A DNA stretch of 64,000 bases from Bacteroidaceae bacterium (GCA_017547205.1 JAFYQH010000001.1:1-64000), one strand, 5' to 3'. Positions 42,699 through 51,129 are shown, numbered from the stretch's first letter. Program-made: numbers and translations. The notes: a model not told the origin generated them from the sequence alone.

Positions 42699-43547
42699 AT
42701 GAACGATTATACAAAAGTAAAGTTCACCGTCACCCCCAACGAAGAGGTAGCTACCGATGTCCTTGCAGCATTGCTCGCCGATGCAGGTTTCGAGAGTTTC
42801 GTCCCCGAGGAGGACGGCATGTCGGCCTATGTGCCCCAGGCACTCTATGATGCCGATGCAATAGCAGCCATAGTGGCAGGATTTCCACTCGAGGGATTCG
42901 GCATAACATACGAGAGCGAGTTCATCGAAGGCGAGGACTGGAACGCCGAGTGGGAGAAGAACTACTTCAAGCCCATTGTGCTGGGCGAAGAGTGCGTCAT
43001 ACACAGCACGTTCCACACCGACGTTCCCAAAGCGCGGTACGACATACTTATTGACCCGAAGATGGCATTCGGGACAGGCTACCACCAGACCACATGCCAC
43101 ATGCTGCGCGCCATACTCGCAAGCGACATGGCAGGCAAGAGCGTCCTTGACATGGGTTGCGGCACAGCCCTGCTTGCCATCCTTGCACGCAAGCACGGAG
43201 CAACGGATGTTGTAGCCATTGACATTGACGAGTTCGCATTCGAGAACGCAAAAGAGAATGTTGTGCTAAACGGCACTCCCGACATCGAGGTGCGCCTTGG
43301 CGGAGCCGACGCAATAAAGGAGAGTGACAGTTTCGACTATGTCATAGCCAACATAAACCGCAACATACTGCTCATGGACATGGTGAACTACGTGCGCTGC
43401 ATGCACAGTGGCTCGCAGATATTCATAAGCGGATTCTATACCGATGACATGGAGGTATTGAAGGAAGAGGCTGCAAGACACGGCCTGCGCTACCTCGACT
43501 ATGCCGAGGACAACCGTTGGGCCATGATGCGGTTCATGAAAGAGTAG
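42699..43547 (+). CDS. prmA: Ribosomal protein L11 methyltransferase
   Basis: SAM-dependent enzyme that methylates ribosomal protein L11. It has 282 residues. The N-terminal substrate-recognition part contains EDWNAEWEKNYFKPI. The methyltransferase core follows: MAFGTGYHQTT, SAM motif VLDMGCGTALLAILARKHGA, AIDIDEFAFENAKEN, and the catalytic-region YVIANINRNIL. Length and order match PrmA. Cytoplasmic. Confidence 0.95.
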   Translation: MNDYTKVKFTVTPNEEVATDVLAALLADAGFESFVPEEDGMSAYVPQALYDADAIAAIVAGFPLEGFGITYESEFIEGEDWNAEWEKNYFKPIVLGEECVIHSTFHTDVPKARYDILIDPKMAFGTGYHQTTCHMLRAILASDMAGKSVLDMGCGTALLAILARKHGATDVVAIDIDEFAFENAKENVVLNGTPDIEVRLGGADAIKESDSFDYVIANINRNILLMDMVNYVRCMHSGSQIFISGFYTDDMEVLKEEAARHGLRYLDYAEDNRWAMMRFMKE

Positions 43548-43613
43548 CAGCTGCTACCTAACTGAACAGAAAGCGATTTGCCGCATTTTCCATACAGTTA
43601 TAGAACAAAGATA

Positions 43614-44477
43614 ATGAGCAGCATTTTCATTGTAATACCAATACTTGTAGTGCTCATGTTCCTTCTTGGGACAGAGCTTGACCGCAAAGCCTTCATAGGC
43701 GTGGCAAAGGCGCCACGCGGAGTCATTGCCGGCATGACAGGCCAGTTGATACTGCTTCCTGCAATAGCGTTCGCCACAGCATGGGCACTTGACTTGTCAC
43801 CCGTATACTTCATGGGCCTGATGCTTATAGCCTGTTGCCCGGGCGGCAGTTCCTCCAATGTATTCACCATGCTCGCCAAGGGTAATGTAGCCCTGTCGGT
43901 GACACTCACTGCGCTAAGCAGCATAATAACACTGCTCACCCTGCCGGTGATAATGGCATACACGGCGCGTTTCGTCTCCATGCAGAGCGGCGAGACCATA
44001 GAGCTCCCTATAGGCAAGCTCATAATGCAGAACATCGTATTGCTGTTTGTGCCCATACTGCTCGGTGTCGCGCTGCGCAAGATAAGCCCCGGGGCGGCAA
44101 GAAAGGTGAACAGGGTGTTGAGCAAATGCGCATTCCCGGCACTCATGGCACTGGCACTGGTATTCTTCCTTCAATACACACAGGAGATAATCGACAACAT
44201 CGCCATTCTGGGCAGTGCGACCGCACTTCTCATACTACTTGCCATGGCATGCAGTTCGATGCTGTCGCGCGCCACAGGCAATGACACGGCCGTACGCCGC
44301 ACCATAGTCATAGAGGCAGGCATGCAGAACGCAGCCCAGGCAATTGCCATAGCGACATCCCCCATAATATTCAACAGCGGCGAGATGGCACTGCCGGCAA
44401 TAATATATGCCCTACTGATGAACATTATACTCCTGCTCTATGTCTTTGTTATAAGAAAGAGAACTGAGAAAGAATAA
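43614..44477 (+). CDS. BASS family (bile acid:sodium symporter-like) transporter
   Basis: Membrane protein of 287 residues from the ATG at 43614; an upstream TTG is less likely. About nine or ten hydrophobic segments. The BASS signature CCPGGSSSNVFTMLAKGN is at about residues 75-95, and a second conserved crossing motif is EAGMQNAAQAIAIA. Bacterial members move organic anions with sodium, and the natural substrate is often not bile acid. Its stop overlaps the start of the SemiSWEET gene (TAATG), so the two are translationally coupled. Confidence 0.88.
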   Translation: MSSIFIVIPILVVLMFLLGTELDRKAFIGVAKAPRGVIAGMTGQLILLPAIAFATAWALDLSPVYFMGLMLIACCPGGSSSNVFTMLAKGNVALSVTLTALSSIITLLTLPVIMAYTARFVSMQSGETIELPIGKLIMQNIVLLFVPILLGVALRKISPGAARKVNRVLSKCAFPALMALALVFFLQYTQEIIDNIAILGSATALLILLAMACSSMLSRATGNDTAVRRTIVIEAGMQNAAQAIAIATSPIIFNSGEMALPAIIYALLMNIILLLYVFVIRKRTEKE

Positions 44478-44764
44478 TGGAGCAGAGCATCATATACACC
44501 ATTTGCGGCTACATTGCGAGCCTGGGACTTATTCTGGGCTACCTGCCGCAGGCAATAGAAACCATACGCACCCGCAACACCGACGGCATAGCCATGCCCA
44601 CATTCTTGATGATGGCTGTGGGTGCAGGAGCATTCGTCGTGCAAGGACTGCTGCACGAACCGAACATAATATGGTCAATGGTATTGACAAACGCAGTAAC
44701 CTGCATATGCAGCGTCATTGTATTTGCCATTAAAATGCACAATGACCATTCCAGAAGGAAGTAA
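44477..44764 (+). CDS. SemiSWEET / PQ-loop sugar transporter
   Basis: Small membrane protein of 95 residues with three helices, the size of bacterial SemiSWEETs, which work as dimers to move sugars. The PQ-loop motif is in LGLILGYLPQAIETIRTRNT, and the second conserved part is GIAMPTFLMM. Start codon overlaps the stop of the BASS gene by one base. A small-solute uptake or release role for the pair is likely, but the substrate is unknown. Confidence 0.88.
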   Translation: MEQSIIYTICGYIASLGLILGYLPQAIETIRTRNTDGIAMPTFLMMAVGAGAFVVQGLLHEPNIIWSMVLTNAVTCICSVIVFAIKMHNDHSRRK

Positions 44765-44835
44765 ACACCGGAACAGATGGGCAGCAATTACAGTTGCGCA
44801 TTGCCACCACTCCACCAACCATGAAAGGAGGGCGA

Positions 44836-45675
44836 CTACTTTCTGAACCTCTTTGTCACATTGGCATATCCGCAACGACGGCATAGTGGCTCTACGGCCT
44901 CGTGACGAGTGAAGCCATCATACATGTCACGGGCACGTGGCGAGGAGAGTATTTCGTCGAGCGTCTTCTCAAAAAGATTGCCCAAAGCAATGTCGCCGTC
45001 ATGGTCGAGACAACAGGGAACTACCGTACCGTCGGCAAGCACTCCTATCTGGTTACGCAAACCATAGCAGAACGATTCTTCGCCAGTGCATTCTTCGCGT
45101 TCGCTGTCGGGCCACTCAAACATGCGGTCATACTCGAGATATATCCTGTCGGCAAGAAGCCAGCCGTCGTGTCTCTCGCTCCACGGACGTGATATGTATT
45201 GCTCCATGAGTTCAAGAAGAGACGCATTGGCACTATCGTAGCCGCCCTGGTTCCAAAGGCGCAGAACGACCACAATCCCACGCGATGAAGCCTCGAGAGC
45301 AAAGCGCATGACACCTGCAATATACTCCTCGGGGTTATCCTTACCGTTTCCTTCGTGTGAATGGAGAGAGATTTGCACCTTGTGCGGAAGCGCGTCAATA
45401 ACAGAAGCAGCACGCGACAACAGGGTGCCATTGGTCGTAAGCACAGGAATAAAGCCTTTCTCGCGCGACATCACTATGAATTGGGGCAGACAGGCGTGAA
45501 GCAGCGGTTCGCCCATGAGATGAAAATAGAGAAACTTTACATGACCTGCAAGGCGGTCGGTAAGTGCATCGAATTCCTGAAGGGAAAGAGTGCGGGCCTG
45601 CCTCCTCGTCTTTGGGCAGAAGAGACAATCGAGGTTGCAGACATTAGTTATCTCAAGATAGCAACGGGTTATCAT
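44836..45675 (-). CDS. Radical SAM/SPASM-domain protein
   Basis: Protein of 279 residues from the ATG at 45675; a GTG lies one codon upstream. The radical SAM cluster is C13-NLD-C17-LF-C20. The GEPLL segment (HLMGEPLLH) supports SAM binding. The C-terminus holds SPASM-like cysteines: CYGLRNQIGVLADGTVVPCC (ends only: CYGLRNQ and VVPCCLDHDG) and CRRCGYANV. Relatives modify peptides or metabolites; the target here is unknown, and no precursor peptide was seen next to it. It follows the DUF3108 gene by 34 bp, so they may share a transcript. Confidence 0.85.
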   Translation of the reverse strand: MITRCYLEITNVCNLDCLFCPKTRRQARTLSLQEFDALTDRLAGHVKFLYFHLMGEPLLHACLPQFIVMSREKGFIPVLTTNGTLLSRAASVIDALPHKVQISLHSHEGNGKDNPEEYIAGVMRFALEASSRGIVVVLRLWNQGGYDSANASLLELMEQYISRPWSERHDGWLLADRIYLEYDRMFEWPDSEREECTGEESFCYGLRNQIGVLADGTVVPCCLDHDGDIALGNLFEKTLDEILSSPRARDMYDGFTRHEAVEPLCRRCGYANVTKRFRK

Positions 45676-45709
45676 CACCTATATCTACTATATTCACAAA
45701 GGTACATCA

Positions 45710-46534
45710 TCAGTCCTCAACAACAACAGATGTCATGGGGTGCAACACTCCTTTCTTCTTTGAAAGCCTCGCCTTTGCAGAACCGAAATTGAGCACAAGG
45801 TCGAGCAGTACCGGCAAATGGTTCTTGTCGTCAGTAATGTGGAAGTTGACTATCTCCTCTTCTTTTCCGTCCTCCTCTGTTATCAAGGAAACCAAGAAGC
45901 AACTGTATCCGTTTTTTCCCTCATCGGAGTTGGAGACCTTCTTTCCGCGGTAGACTAGATGTTGGGGTTCTATACGTTTCCCCGTAGCAACAGGAAAGGT
46001 CAGGCGGGTACCTATGGGCATAGTTGTGAAATCGATAGTGCGCGCATATGCCAAAAGGCTCATCATGTCATACACCGGGCCATTGACATATTCCTCGCTG
46101 TAGCGCGGCTCATTGTCATTGCGCCGGTAGTATTGCGAGACCTTCACCTTGGACGGAATCGAATAGTCATACCATACCTGGCTGATACGGAACTTCTTGC
46201 CTTCACGTGAAGCTTTGCGGAAGTAGAGCGGCTTGAAGTCGGGGGTGAATATCGTCAGCAACGTGTCACGCATCAGGAAGAAGGAATCAGCCTTGGGATT
46301 GGTCGAATTCAAAAGTTTCATACACTGCGCTCTCTGCCCGTTGTATATGGTATCGCTTATGGTAAGCTTTGCATTGCCCACCTTAACCCATATAAATTTC
46401 CAATTGAAATAAAGATTGCAACCTAGTTCCTCACCCGATTTGAAGGCTATTGCACGGCTCAAGTTCTGCGCCACAGAAGGCGTTGCGCAGAAAAAGGATA
46501 CGAGCAGCAGAAGTATTGCTATTTTATGTTTCAT
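45710..46534 (-). CDS. DUF3108 domain exported protein
   Basis: Exported protein of 274 residues; signal peptide ends ATPSVAQ. The central region (KVGNAKLTISDTIYNGQRAQ, RDTLLTIFTPDFKPLYF, PVLLDLVLNFGSAKARL) matches the DUF3108 family, predicted periplasmic beta-rich proteins of unknown function. A promoter-bearing dispersed repeat lies directly upstream and points into it. Confidence 0.82.
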   Translation of the reverse strand: MKHKIAILLLLVSFFCATPSVAQNLSRAIAFKSGEELGCNLYFNWKFIWVKVGNAKLTISDTIYNGQRAQCMKLLNSTNPKADSFFLMRDTLLTIFTPDFKPLYFRKASREGKKFRISQVWYDYSIPSKVKVSQYYRRNDNEPRYSEEYVNGPVYDMMSLLAYARTIDFTTMPIGTRLTFPVATGKRIEPQHLVYRGKKVSNSDEGKNGYSCFLVSLITEEDGKEEEIVNFHITDDKNHLPVLLDLVLNFGSAKARLSKKKGVLHPMTSVVVED

Positions 46535-46573
46535 GACTAACCTATTATTAAAGCATTAATAGAATGGAAATTA

Positions 46574-46594
46574 CAAAGATAGTAACAAACAAGC
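46574..46594 (-). promoter_or_regulatory. Dispersed-repeat promoter copy before DUF3108 gene
   Basis: On the minus strand the 21-mer reads GCTTGTTTGTTACTATCTTTG, one core of the dispersed repeat. Its TATCTTTG -7 box (46574-46581) is 40 bp upstream of the ATG at 46534. The -33 position reads TTCA, a weak match. Confidence 0.55.
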
Positions 46595-46719
46595 GAGAAA
46601 CATGAAGTTTAGTGCAATATTTTTCACAGCGGCAACGCGAAAAAGCATTGCTTGCAATGACAATGTGAGAACATTGTTTGCGACGACAATGCGAAATTAG
46701 CATTGTTTGCGACGACGGG
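46595..46719 (-). repeat. Dispersed intergenic repeat with ATTGTTTGCGACGAC subrepeats
   Basis: Continues the promoter-bearing repeat (minus strand CCGCTGTGAAAAATATTG) and holds several degenerate copies of a GCATTGTTTGCGACGAC unit at about 46645-46717. Similar sequence (GCGTTGCTTGCGACGG) occurs at 50970-50990. Confidence 0.6.
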
Positions 46720-46829
46720 AGCTTTAGCTCCCCAAAGGAGTGTGCTTTAGCACTAAGCTTTAGTTCCCACGAGGAGTATGCTTCAGCACTAACTTTCAGG
46801 TTCACAAAGGAGTGCCGTTTGCGACCCTA
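46720..46829. repeat. 36-bp degenerate tandem repeat, three copies
   Basis: Copies at 46720-46755, 46756-46791 and 46792-46829 start AGCTTTAGCT, AGCTTTAGTT and ACTTTCAGGT, and share GGAGTRTGCTTYAGCACTA-like ends. Small hairpins such as GGGAGCTTTAGCTCCC are embedded. The third copy is nearly repeated at 51004-51030. The rest of the 524-bp gap to 47058 holds only AT-rich sequence. Confidence 0.8.
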
Positions 46830-47003
46830 AGTCCATTTCCAAGATCTATCTCAAAGATTAAAAATCTGGAGTAAATGCATTCATATGAGCCAATTATTTA
46901 AAAAAAGCTCAGACTTGTGCCGGAGATTCGGCACCTCGCTTGTTTTTTTCAAGAATTACAACGAAAAATATGTTGAAAAAGCAACGTGGAAAGAAAAAAA
47001 AAC

Positions 47004-47011
47004 TAAATTTG
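47004..47011 (+). promoter_or_regulatory. Candidate -7 box (TAAATTTG) for nucleotidyltransferase gene
   Basis: TAAATTTGCAG fits the TAnnTTTG box 48 bp before the ATG at 47059. No matching -33 box at the normal distance. Confidence 0.35.
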
Positions 47012-47058
47012 CAGTATAGTATACTCAAGAACAACTTTAACCTAAAACTTATATAAAA

Positions 47059-47970
47059 ATGAAACCAACACTTTTTCTCCTCGCAGCAGGTATGGGAAGC
47101 CGTTATGGAGGTCTTAAACAGCTTGACACACTCGGCCCCCACGGCGAAACTATCATGGACTACTCCATCTACGATGCTATCAATGCCGGATTCGGCAAGT
47201 TGGTATTCGTTATCCGTAAGGATTTCGAAGAGGATTTCCGCCGTATAGTACTCACCAAGTATCAGGACCACATTCCCTGCGAGCTCGTGTTCCAGGCACT
47301 CGACGCGCTGCCCGAAGGCTTCACATGCCCGGCCGACCGCACAAAGCCCTGGGGTACCAACCACGCTGTAATGATGGGCAAGAACGCCATCAACGAGCCT
47401 TTTGCGGTCCTCAACTGCGACGACTTCTACGACCGTGACGCGTTCCAGGTAATGGGCAAGTGGCTCAGCAACCTCCCCGAGGGCAGCACTGGCAAGTATG
47501 CGATGGTAGGTTTCCGCGTTGGCAACACATTGTCCGATAGCGGAACAGTGAGCCGCGGTATATGCGAGAACGACGAGAACAACCTTCTTACCAGCGTTGT
47601 TGAGCGCACAAAGATTCAGCGCTTCGACGGTGTTGTAAAGTACCTCGACGACAACGACGAATGGGTTGCCATTCCTGACACAACCCCCGTCTCAATGAAC
47701 TTCTGGGGCTTCACACCCGACTACTTCGCACACAGCGAGGAGTATTTCAAGACATTCCTGTCTGACCCGAAGAATATAGAGAACCTCAAGAGTGAATTCT
47801 TCATCCCCCTTATGGTCGACAAGCTCATCAAGGACGGAACAGCTACATGCGAGGTTCTTGACACAACTTCAAAATGGTTCGGTGTTACATATCCCGAGGA
47901 CCGTCCCGAGGTTGTTGAGAAGTTCAAGAAACTTGGCGAAGAGGGTGTTTATCCTGAAAAGATGTTCTAA
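47059..47970 (+). CDS. Sugar-phosphate nucleotidyltransferase family protein
   Basis: Cytoplasmic protein of 303 residues with an NTP-transferase fold. The N-terminal LLAAGMGSRYGGLKQLD is the nucleotide-binding loop (GxGxR...K), and AVLNCDDFYDRDAF carries the metal-binding aspartates. PWGTNHAVMMGK is also typical. It probably forms a nucleotide sugar from a sugar 1-phosphate; a hexosamine or hexose substrate cannot be chosen from sequence. No sugar kinase or epimerase lies beside it. Single-gene transcript between repeats and a strong terminator. Confidence 0.85.
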   Translation: MKPTLFLLAAGMGSRYGGLKQLDTLGPHGETIMDYSIYDAINAGFGKLVFVIRKDFEEDFRRIVLTKYQDHIPCELVFQALDALPEGFTCPADRTKPWGTNHAVMMGKNAINEPFAVLNCDDFYDRDAFQVMGKWLSNLPEGSTGKYAMVGFRVGNTLSDSGTVSRGICENDENNLLTSVVERTKIQRFDGVVKYLDDNDEWVAIPDTTPVSMNFWGFTPDYFAHSEEYFKTFLSDPKNIENLKSEFFIPLMVDKLIKDGTATCEVLDTTSKWFGVTYPEDRPEVVEKFKKLGEEGVYPEKMF

Positions 47971-47990
47971 AAAGACTTTGAATCATACAT

Positions 47991-48025
47991 AACAATCGGG
48001 TCCGGCAATGCCGGACCCGATTGTT
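47991..48025 (+). terminator. Terminator after nucleotidyltransferase gene
   Basis: AACAATCGGGTCCGGCA and TGCCGGACCCGATTGTT are perfect 17-bp arms separated by one base, 20 bp after the stop codon. 48026-48140 shows nothing recognisable. Confidence 0.88.
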
Positions 48026-48140
48026 ATACAAAAGGCAATCACTTGATGATGCCTTAATCCTTGAGATAAAGCGACAGGCCTACACTGTCGACGCGCACAA
48101 TAATCTCCCACGTCTACTGAATTTTTACAAGAAAAACATA

Positions 48141-48187
48141 TAAAGCATGGAACGGCGAGACACTACACCCCGCCGTTCCATGCTTTA
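48141..48187 (-). terminator. Terminator after rubrerythrin gene
   Basis: TAAAGCATGGAACGGCG and CGCCGTTCCATGCTTTA are perfect 17-bp arms. On the minus strand the stem is followed by TATGTTTTTC. Confidence 0.9.
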
Positions 48188-48197
48188 TATTATCTAA

Positions 48198-48776
48198 TCA
48201 ATAGTTATTTTTCTTTACCTCAAAGTAGGCCTGTGCATGCAGACATGCGGGGCACAATTCGGGAGCGTCTGTAGCGGTGTGGGTGTAACCGCAGTTGCGG
48301 CACTGCCATGTGACTTCTTCGGTCTTCTTGAACACTGTTCCGTTAACAACATTGTTAAGCAATGCGAGGTAGCGCTCCTCGTGACCTTTCTCGGCCTCAG
48401 CGATGCGGCGGTACATAACGGCGATTGCAGGGAAGCCCTCGGCATCGGCGATGTCGGCAAAGCGTGGATAATCGGCTGTCCACTCCTCGTTCTCTCCTGC
48501 TGCGGCTGCCTTGAGGTTCTCGGCTGTTGTGCCAATGACACCTGCGGGATAGCATGCGGTTATCTCTACCATACCGCCCTCGAGCCACTTGAACATGCGC
48601 TTTGCATGCTCTTTCTCCTGGTCGGCTGTCTCCTGGAAGATTGCTGCTATCTGCTCATAACCCTCTTTCTTTGCCACGCTTGCAAAGTATGTGTAACGCA
48701 TTCTTGCCTGTGATTCACCGGCAAATGATGTCAAGAGGTTTTTCTCGGTCTGTGTTCCTTTAATGCTTTTTTCCAT
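48198..48776 (-). CDS. rbr: Rubrerythrin
   Basis: Non-haem iron peroxidase that removes hydrogen peroxide in anaerobes. It has 192 residues. The N-terminal ferritin-like four-helix domain shows the diiron ligands ([45 protein letters not shown]). The C-terminal rubredoxin-like domain has two Cys pairs, [10 protein letters not shown] and LCPACLHAQ. It lies 34 bp after the desulfoferrodoxin gene on the same strand; together they form an oxygen-defence operon. Confidence 0.96.
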   Translation of the reverse strand: MEKSIKGTQTEKNLLTSFAGESQARMRYTYFASVAKKEGYEQIAAIFQETADQEKEHAKRMFKWLEGGMVEITACYPAGVIGTTAENLKAAAAGENEEWTADYPRFADIADAEGFPAIAVMYRRIAEAEKGHEERYLALLNNVVNGTVFKKTEEVTWQCRNCGYTHTATDAPELCPACLHAQAYFEVKKNNY

Positions 48777-48810
48777 AATAGTAATTTTTATCAGTTGTAC
48801 ATTTTTTTAT

Positions 48811-49185
48811 TCAAAGTTCCTTCTTCCACAAGCCGTGGAGGTTGCAGTACTCGTACACGACTACGGGAGCCACATTGCAGCAACAGAATTCGGCTACCGG
48901 GGTGTCCTTGAGGTCGGCCCTCATACCGCCAACAGCCGTCTCGACATAGATGAACGAGATGTGGTGCTCGGGGGTCATAGGGTGATGCACACTGCCTACC
49001 TCGACACGGAGAATGCCGTCGGCCGGCCTGGTGACATGGGGTACATGCTTCTCGACACTTGCATCAACGGTGTTTGCCTCCAACTGGGTCATGGGCTTGC
49101 CACAACACACCAGGGGAACACCTGAATCGACAAGCTTCTCTACCACATTGCCACAATGGGCACATTTATAAAACTTTACTGCCAT
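48811..49185 (-). CDS. dfx: Desulfoferrodoxin (superoxide reductase)
   Basis: Reduces superoxide to hydrogen peroxide without making oxygen; rubrerythrin from the next gene can then remove the peroxide. It has 124 residues. The N-terminal iron site has CAHCGN and VCCGKPM. The catalytic iron centre ligands are in EKHVPH, VGSVHHPMTPEHHISFIYVE (shown as SVHHPMTPEHH) and the C-terminal CNLHGLWKK. First gene of the dfx-rbr pair. Confidence 0.95.
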   Translation of the reverse strand: MAVKFYKCAHCGNVVEKLVDSGVPLVCCGKPMTQLEANTVDASVEKHVPHVTRPADGILRVEVGSVHHPMTPEHHISFIYVETAVGGMRADLKDTPVAEFCCCNVAPVVVYEYCNLHGLWKKEL

Positions 49186-49397
49186 AATGAATGATTCTTT
49201 AATTGTAAAATACTTTCAATAGCAACATAAATGCTGGCAATATTGTTCGGAAACAGGCGACATTCATCTGTTTTCACTCCAAAGAAAATATATTTAATGG
49301 AAATTTTTAAATTTCCTGTTAAAAAAAACTTCCGGATTAACCTAATTTAAGCTATAGGAATGATGTGAATGCTGTTTCGGCAAACATGGAGCGGTTG

Positions 49398-50081
49398 TCA
49401 GCCCACTCCAAGGTCGGTATTTTCAAGAAGGACTTCTACCGCGGGGTTGCCCTCAAGGGTTGGGTAGAAGGTTTCTTTGAACCAGGAGACAAGTTCTTCG
49501 CTACGGCGTACAGAGGTCCCGTTGTTACAAAAGAGGTTTACGCTGAAGTATTCGAAATGGCGGAGCGCGGTGTCTATGTCGGCAAGTATGCGTTCGCGGC
49601 TGTCGTCATCGGTACAGCACAGGAGGCATATACCATGGAAATGGCGTGCGACATCGGCTGCGGTGACCCAGGCCGGAATGCCTTTGTTCCAACGTTTGCG
49701 CTGCTGGGGATCGAAGCTTTCGATGCCGCAACGGAATTTTACCGTTGCCGGCGCGAACTGCCGCGCGAAGGTGTCTAGACGGTTACGGTACATGAAGTGG
49801 GCCTCGAACCAGAGAGTGTGTATGTGCTTGGCTGCTACGACACGCTTTATGAGTTCAATGGTGTCGTCATCGAGCTCCATGGCCGAGCCTGAGTTTATGA
49901 CATCGAGCACGCCGTATTCTCCCGTAACACGCTCGAGTACAGGGCGGTTGACCTCGAACGGCGAGGCACTGACATCCTCGTGGTAGTTGCAGAACGTGCA
50001 CTTGCCCCAACGGCAGCCGCACCCCTGCAGAAGAACGAATTCACGGCGCATGCCGGTGTGTATGAGGGAATATCTATCCAT
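49398..50081 (-). CDS. Small Elp3/YhcC-like radical SAM protein
   Basis: Protein of 227 residues. The cluster motif is C23-RWGK-C28-TF-C31 with an extra C21, so CX4CX2C rather than the usual CX3CX2C. The GKCTFCNY part is like YhcC/Elp3-type radical SAM proteins. It shows FEAHFMYRN and GIESFDPQ, expected SAM-barrel strands, and ends without an added domain. Its ATG overlaps the stop of the yhhQ gene by 8 bp, so the pair is translated together. A role in queuosine/deazaguanine salvage is a good guess from this coupling only. Confidence 0.8.
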   Translation of the reverse strand: MDRYSLIHTGMRREFVLLQGCGCRWGKCTFCNYHEDVSASPFEVNRPVLERVTGEYGVLDVINSGSAMELDDDTIELIKRVVAAKHIHTLWFEAHFMYRNRLDTFARQFAPATVKFRCGIESFDPQQRKRWNKGIPAWVTAADVARHFHGICLLCCTDDDSRERILADIDTALRHFEYFSVNLFCNNGTSVRRSEELVSWFKETFYPTLEGNPAVEVLLENTDLGVG

Positions 50082-50757
50082 TGCTGCGGGTGTTGAGGAG
50101 ACGGCGTTTGAGGAAGACTATCACGACATAGGCCATGGGGGTGCCGAAAAGAACCTCGATGGCCAGTTTCATGAAGTACTGCAGGGCTATCATGAGCAGC
50201 AAATCTCGTGTGCTGATAACGCCCAGGAAAGCTATGAGCACGAACGGCAGAGTGTCGAAAAGGTAGCCGACCATGGAGCTGCCTATGGTGCGCACCCAAA
50301 GGTAACGCCCGCGAGTCATGTGCTTTATGCGTTCCATGAGCCAGGCATTGGATAGCTCACCAAGGAGAAAGCCGGCCAATGATGCCACGACGATTCGCGG
50401 CACATAGGTGAAGATGGTGTTATAGGACTCGGCCGTCGCATCGAGGTAGTCGGGTGAGGGTAGCCACACGCCCAACTGCGTGCAGAGCACCATTATAACG
50501 TTGCAGATGAATGTCATCCATATGACCTTGCGCGCGGTGCGGTAGCCCCATATCTCGGTGAGCACATCGCCTAGCATGTAGGCAAAGGGGAAGGTTATTG
50601 TACCTGCATCGAAACAGAAGTAGCCGAAGATGCTTATTATCTTTACAGCCATGACATTGGACACGAGATAGAGTGTCACGAAGAGGGCTGTCACTACCAT
50701 TAGCGGCATGTCGCCGCCAGTTCGGTTTTTGAAAGGGTTTTCCGATACCTTATTCAT
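50074..50757 (-). CDS. yhhQ: Queuosine precursor transporter, YhhQ family
   Basis: Membrane protein that takes up 7-deazaguanine precursors of queuosine (preQ0/preQ1/queuine). I choose the ATG at 50757 (227 residues, MNKVSENPF); the frame extends to 50844, but that part crosses the predicted promoter. About six helices, with the family marks FDAGTITFPFAYMLGDVLTEIWGYRTAR (shown as TFPFAYMLGDVLTEIWGY) and GELSNAWLMERIK and VGYLFDTLPFVLIAF. Overlaps the downstream radical SAM gene. Promoter-bearing repeats lie just upstream. Confidence 0.9.
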   Translation of the reverse strand: MNKVSENPFKNRTGGDMPLMVVTALFVTLYLVSNVMAVKIISIFGYFCFDAGTITFPFAYMLGDVLTEIWGYRTARKVIWMTFICNVIMVLCTQLGVWLPSPDYLDATAESYNTIFTYVPRIVVASLAGFLLGELSNAWLMERIKHMTRGRYLWVRTIGSSMVGYLFDTLPFVLIAFLGVISTRDLLLMIALQYFMKLAIEVLFGTPMAYVVIVFLKRRLLNTRSNG

Positions 50758-50821
50758 AATGTTTACAGCGGCCGCATTGGAATGGAGCGTTGTTGCTGCA
50801 CTTGCCATGCGGTTCCGCCTG

Positions 50822-50842
50822 CAAAGATAGTAACAAACGAGC
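50822..50842 (-). promoter_or_regulatory. Dispersed-repeat promoter copy nearest to yhhQ
   Basis: Minus strand GCTCGTTTGTTACTATCTTTG with -7 TATCTTTG at 50822-50829. The -33 position reads TTCA (weak). Transcription would begin near 50816, supporting the yhhQ start at 50757. Confidence 0.55.
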
Positions 50843-50906
50843 AAGAAACATGAAGTTTACTTCAATGTTTTTTACAGCGAGTGCAGTATATTTTCGCGGT
50901 TTACCG

Positions 50907-50939
50907 CAGAGATAGCAACAAACGAGCAAGATATACAAA
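50907..50939 (-). promoter_or_regulatory. Second yhhQ promoter copy with both boxes
   Basis: Minus strand TTTG (50936-50939), 21-bp spacer, TATCTCTG (50907-50914). The same spacing as in the nadA copies; one mismatch in the -7 box. Confidence 0.55.
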
Positions 50940-51129
50940 GTTTACTTTGATATATTACAGCGGCAACGCGAAAAAAGCGTTGCTTGCGACGGCTGCAACC
51001 TTTAGGTTCACAAAGGAGTGCCGTTTGCGGCCCCAAAGTCTATTTTCGCGGTTTACCGCAGAGATAGTAACAAACGAGCAATGTTCAATAAGTTAACGCA
51101 CCGACCTGTCGACCAAAGCGGAGACATCT

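Larger units (their letters stand above)
50822..51079 (-). repeat. Dispersed 83-85 bp repeat cluster upstream of yhhQ
   Basis: The 21-base core occurs at 50822-50842, 50907-50927 and 51059-51079, all facing yhhQ; the first two are 85 bp apart. The unit is the same family as the nadA 83-bp repeat (shared ATATACAAAG...TTTGATAT and CAGCGAGTGCAGT strings). Segment 50960-51030 resembles the 46.6-46.8 kb repeats. Confidence 0.85.

Noticed and set aside
43614..44477. True bile acid uptake protein
   Set aside because: BASS proteins of bacteria often carry other organic anions; no bile-acid enzyme is nearby, so the substrate is left open.
50758..50844. Extended yhhQ start at 50844 or at the ATG at 50808
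   Set aside because: The first is a TTG in the promoter repeat; the second would leave a leader of only about 8 nt. The ATG at 50757 gives the normal family length.
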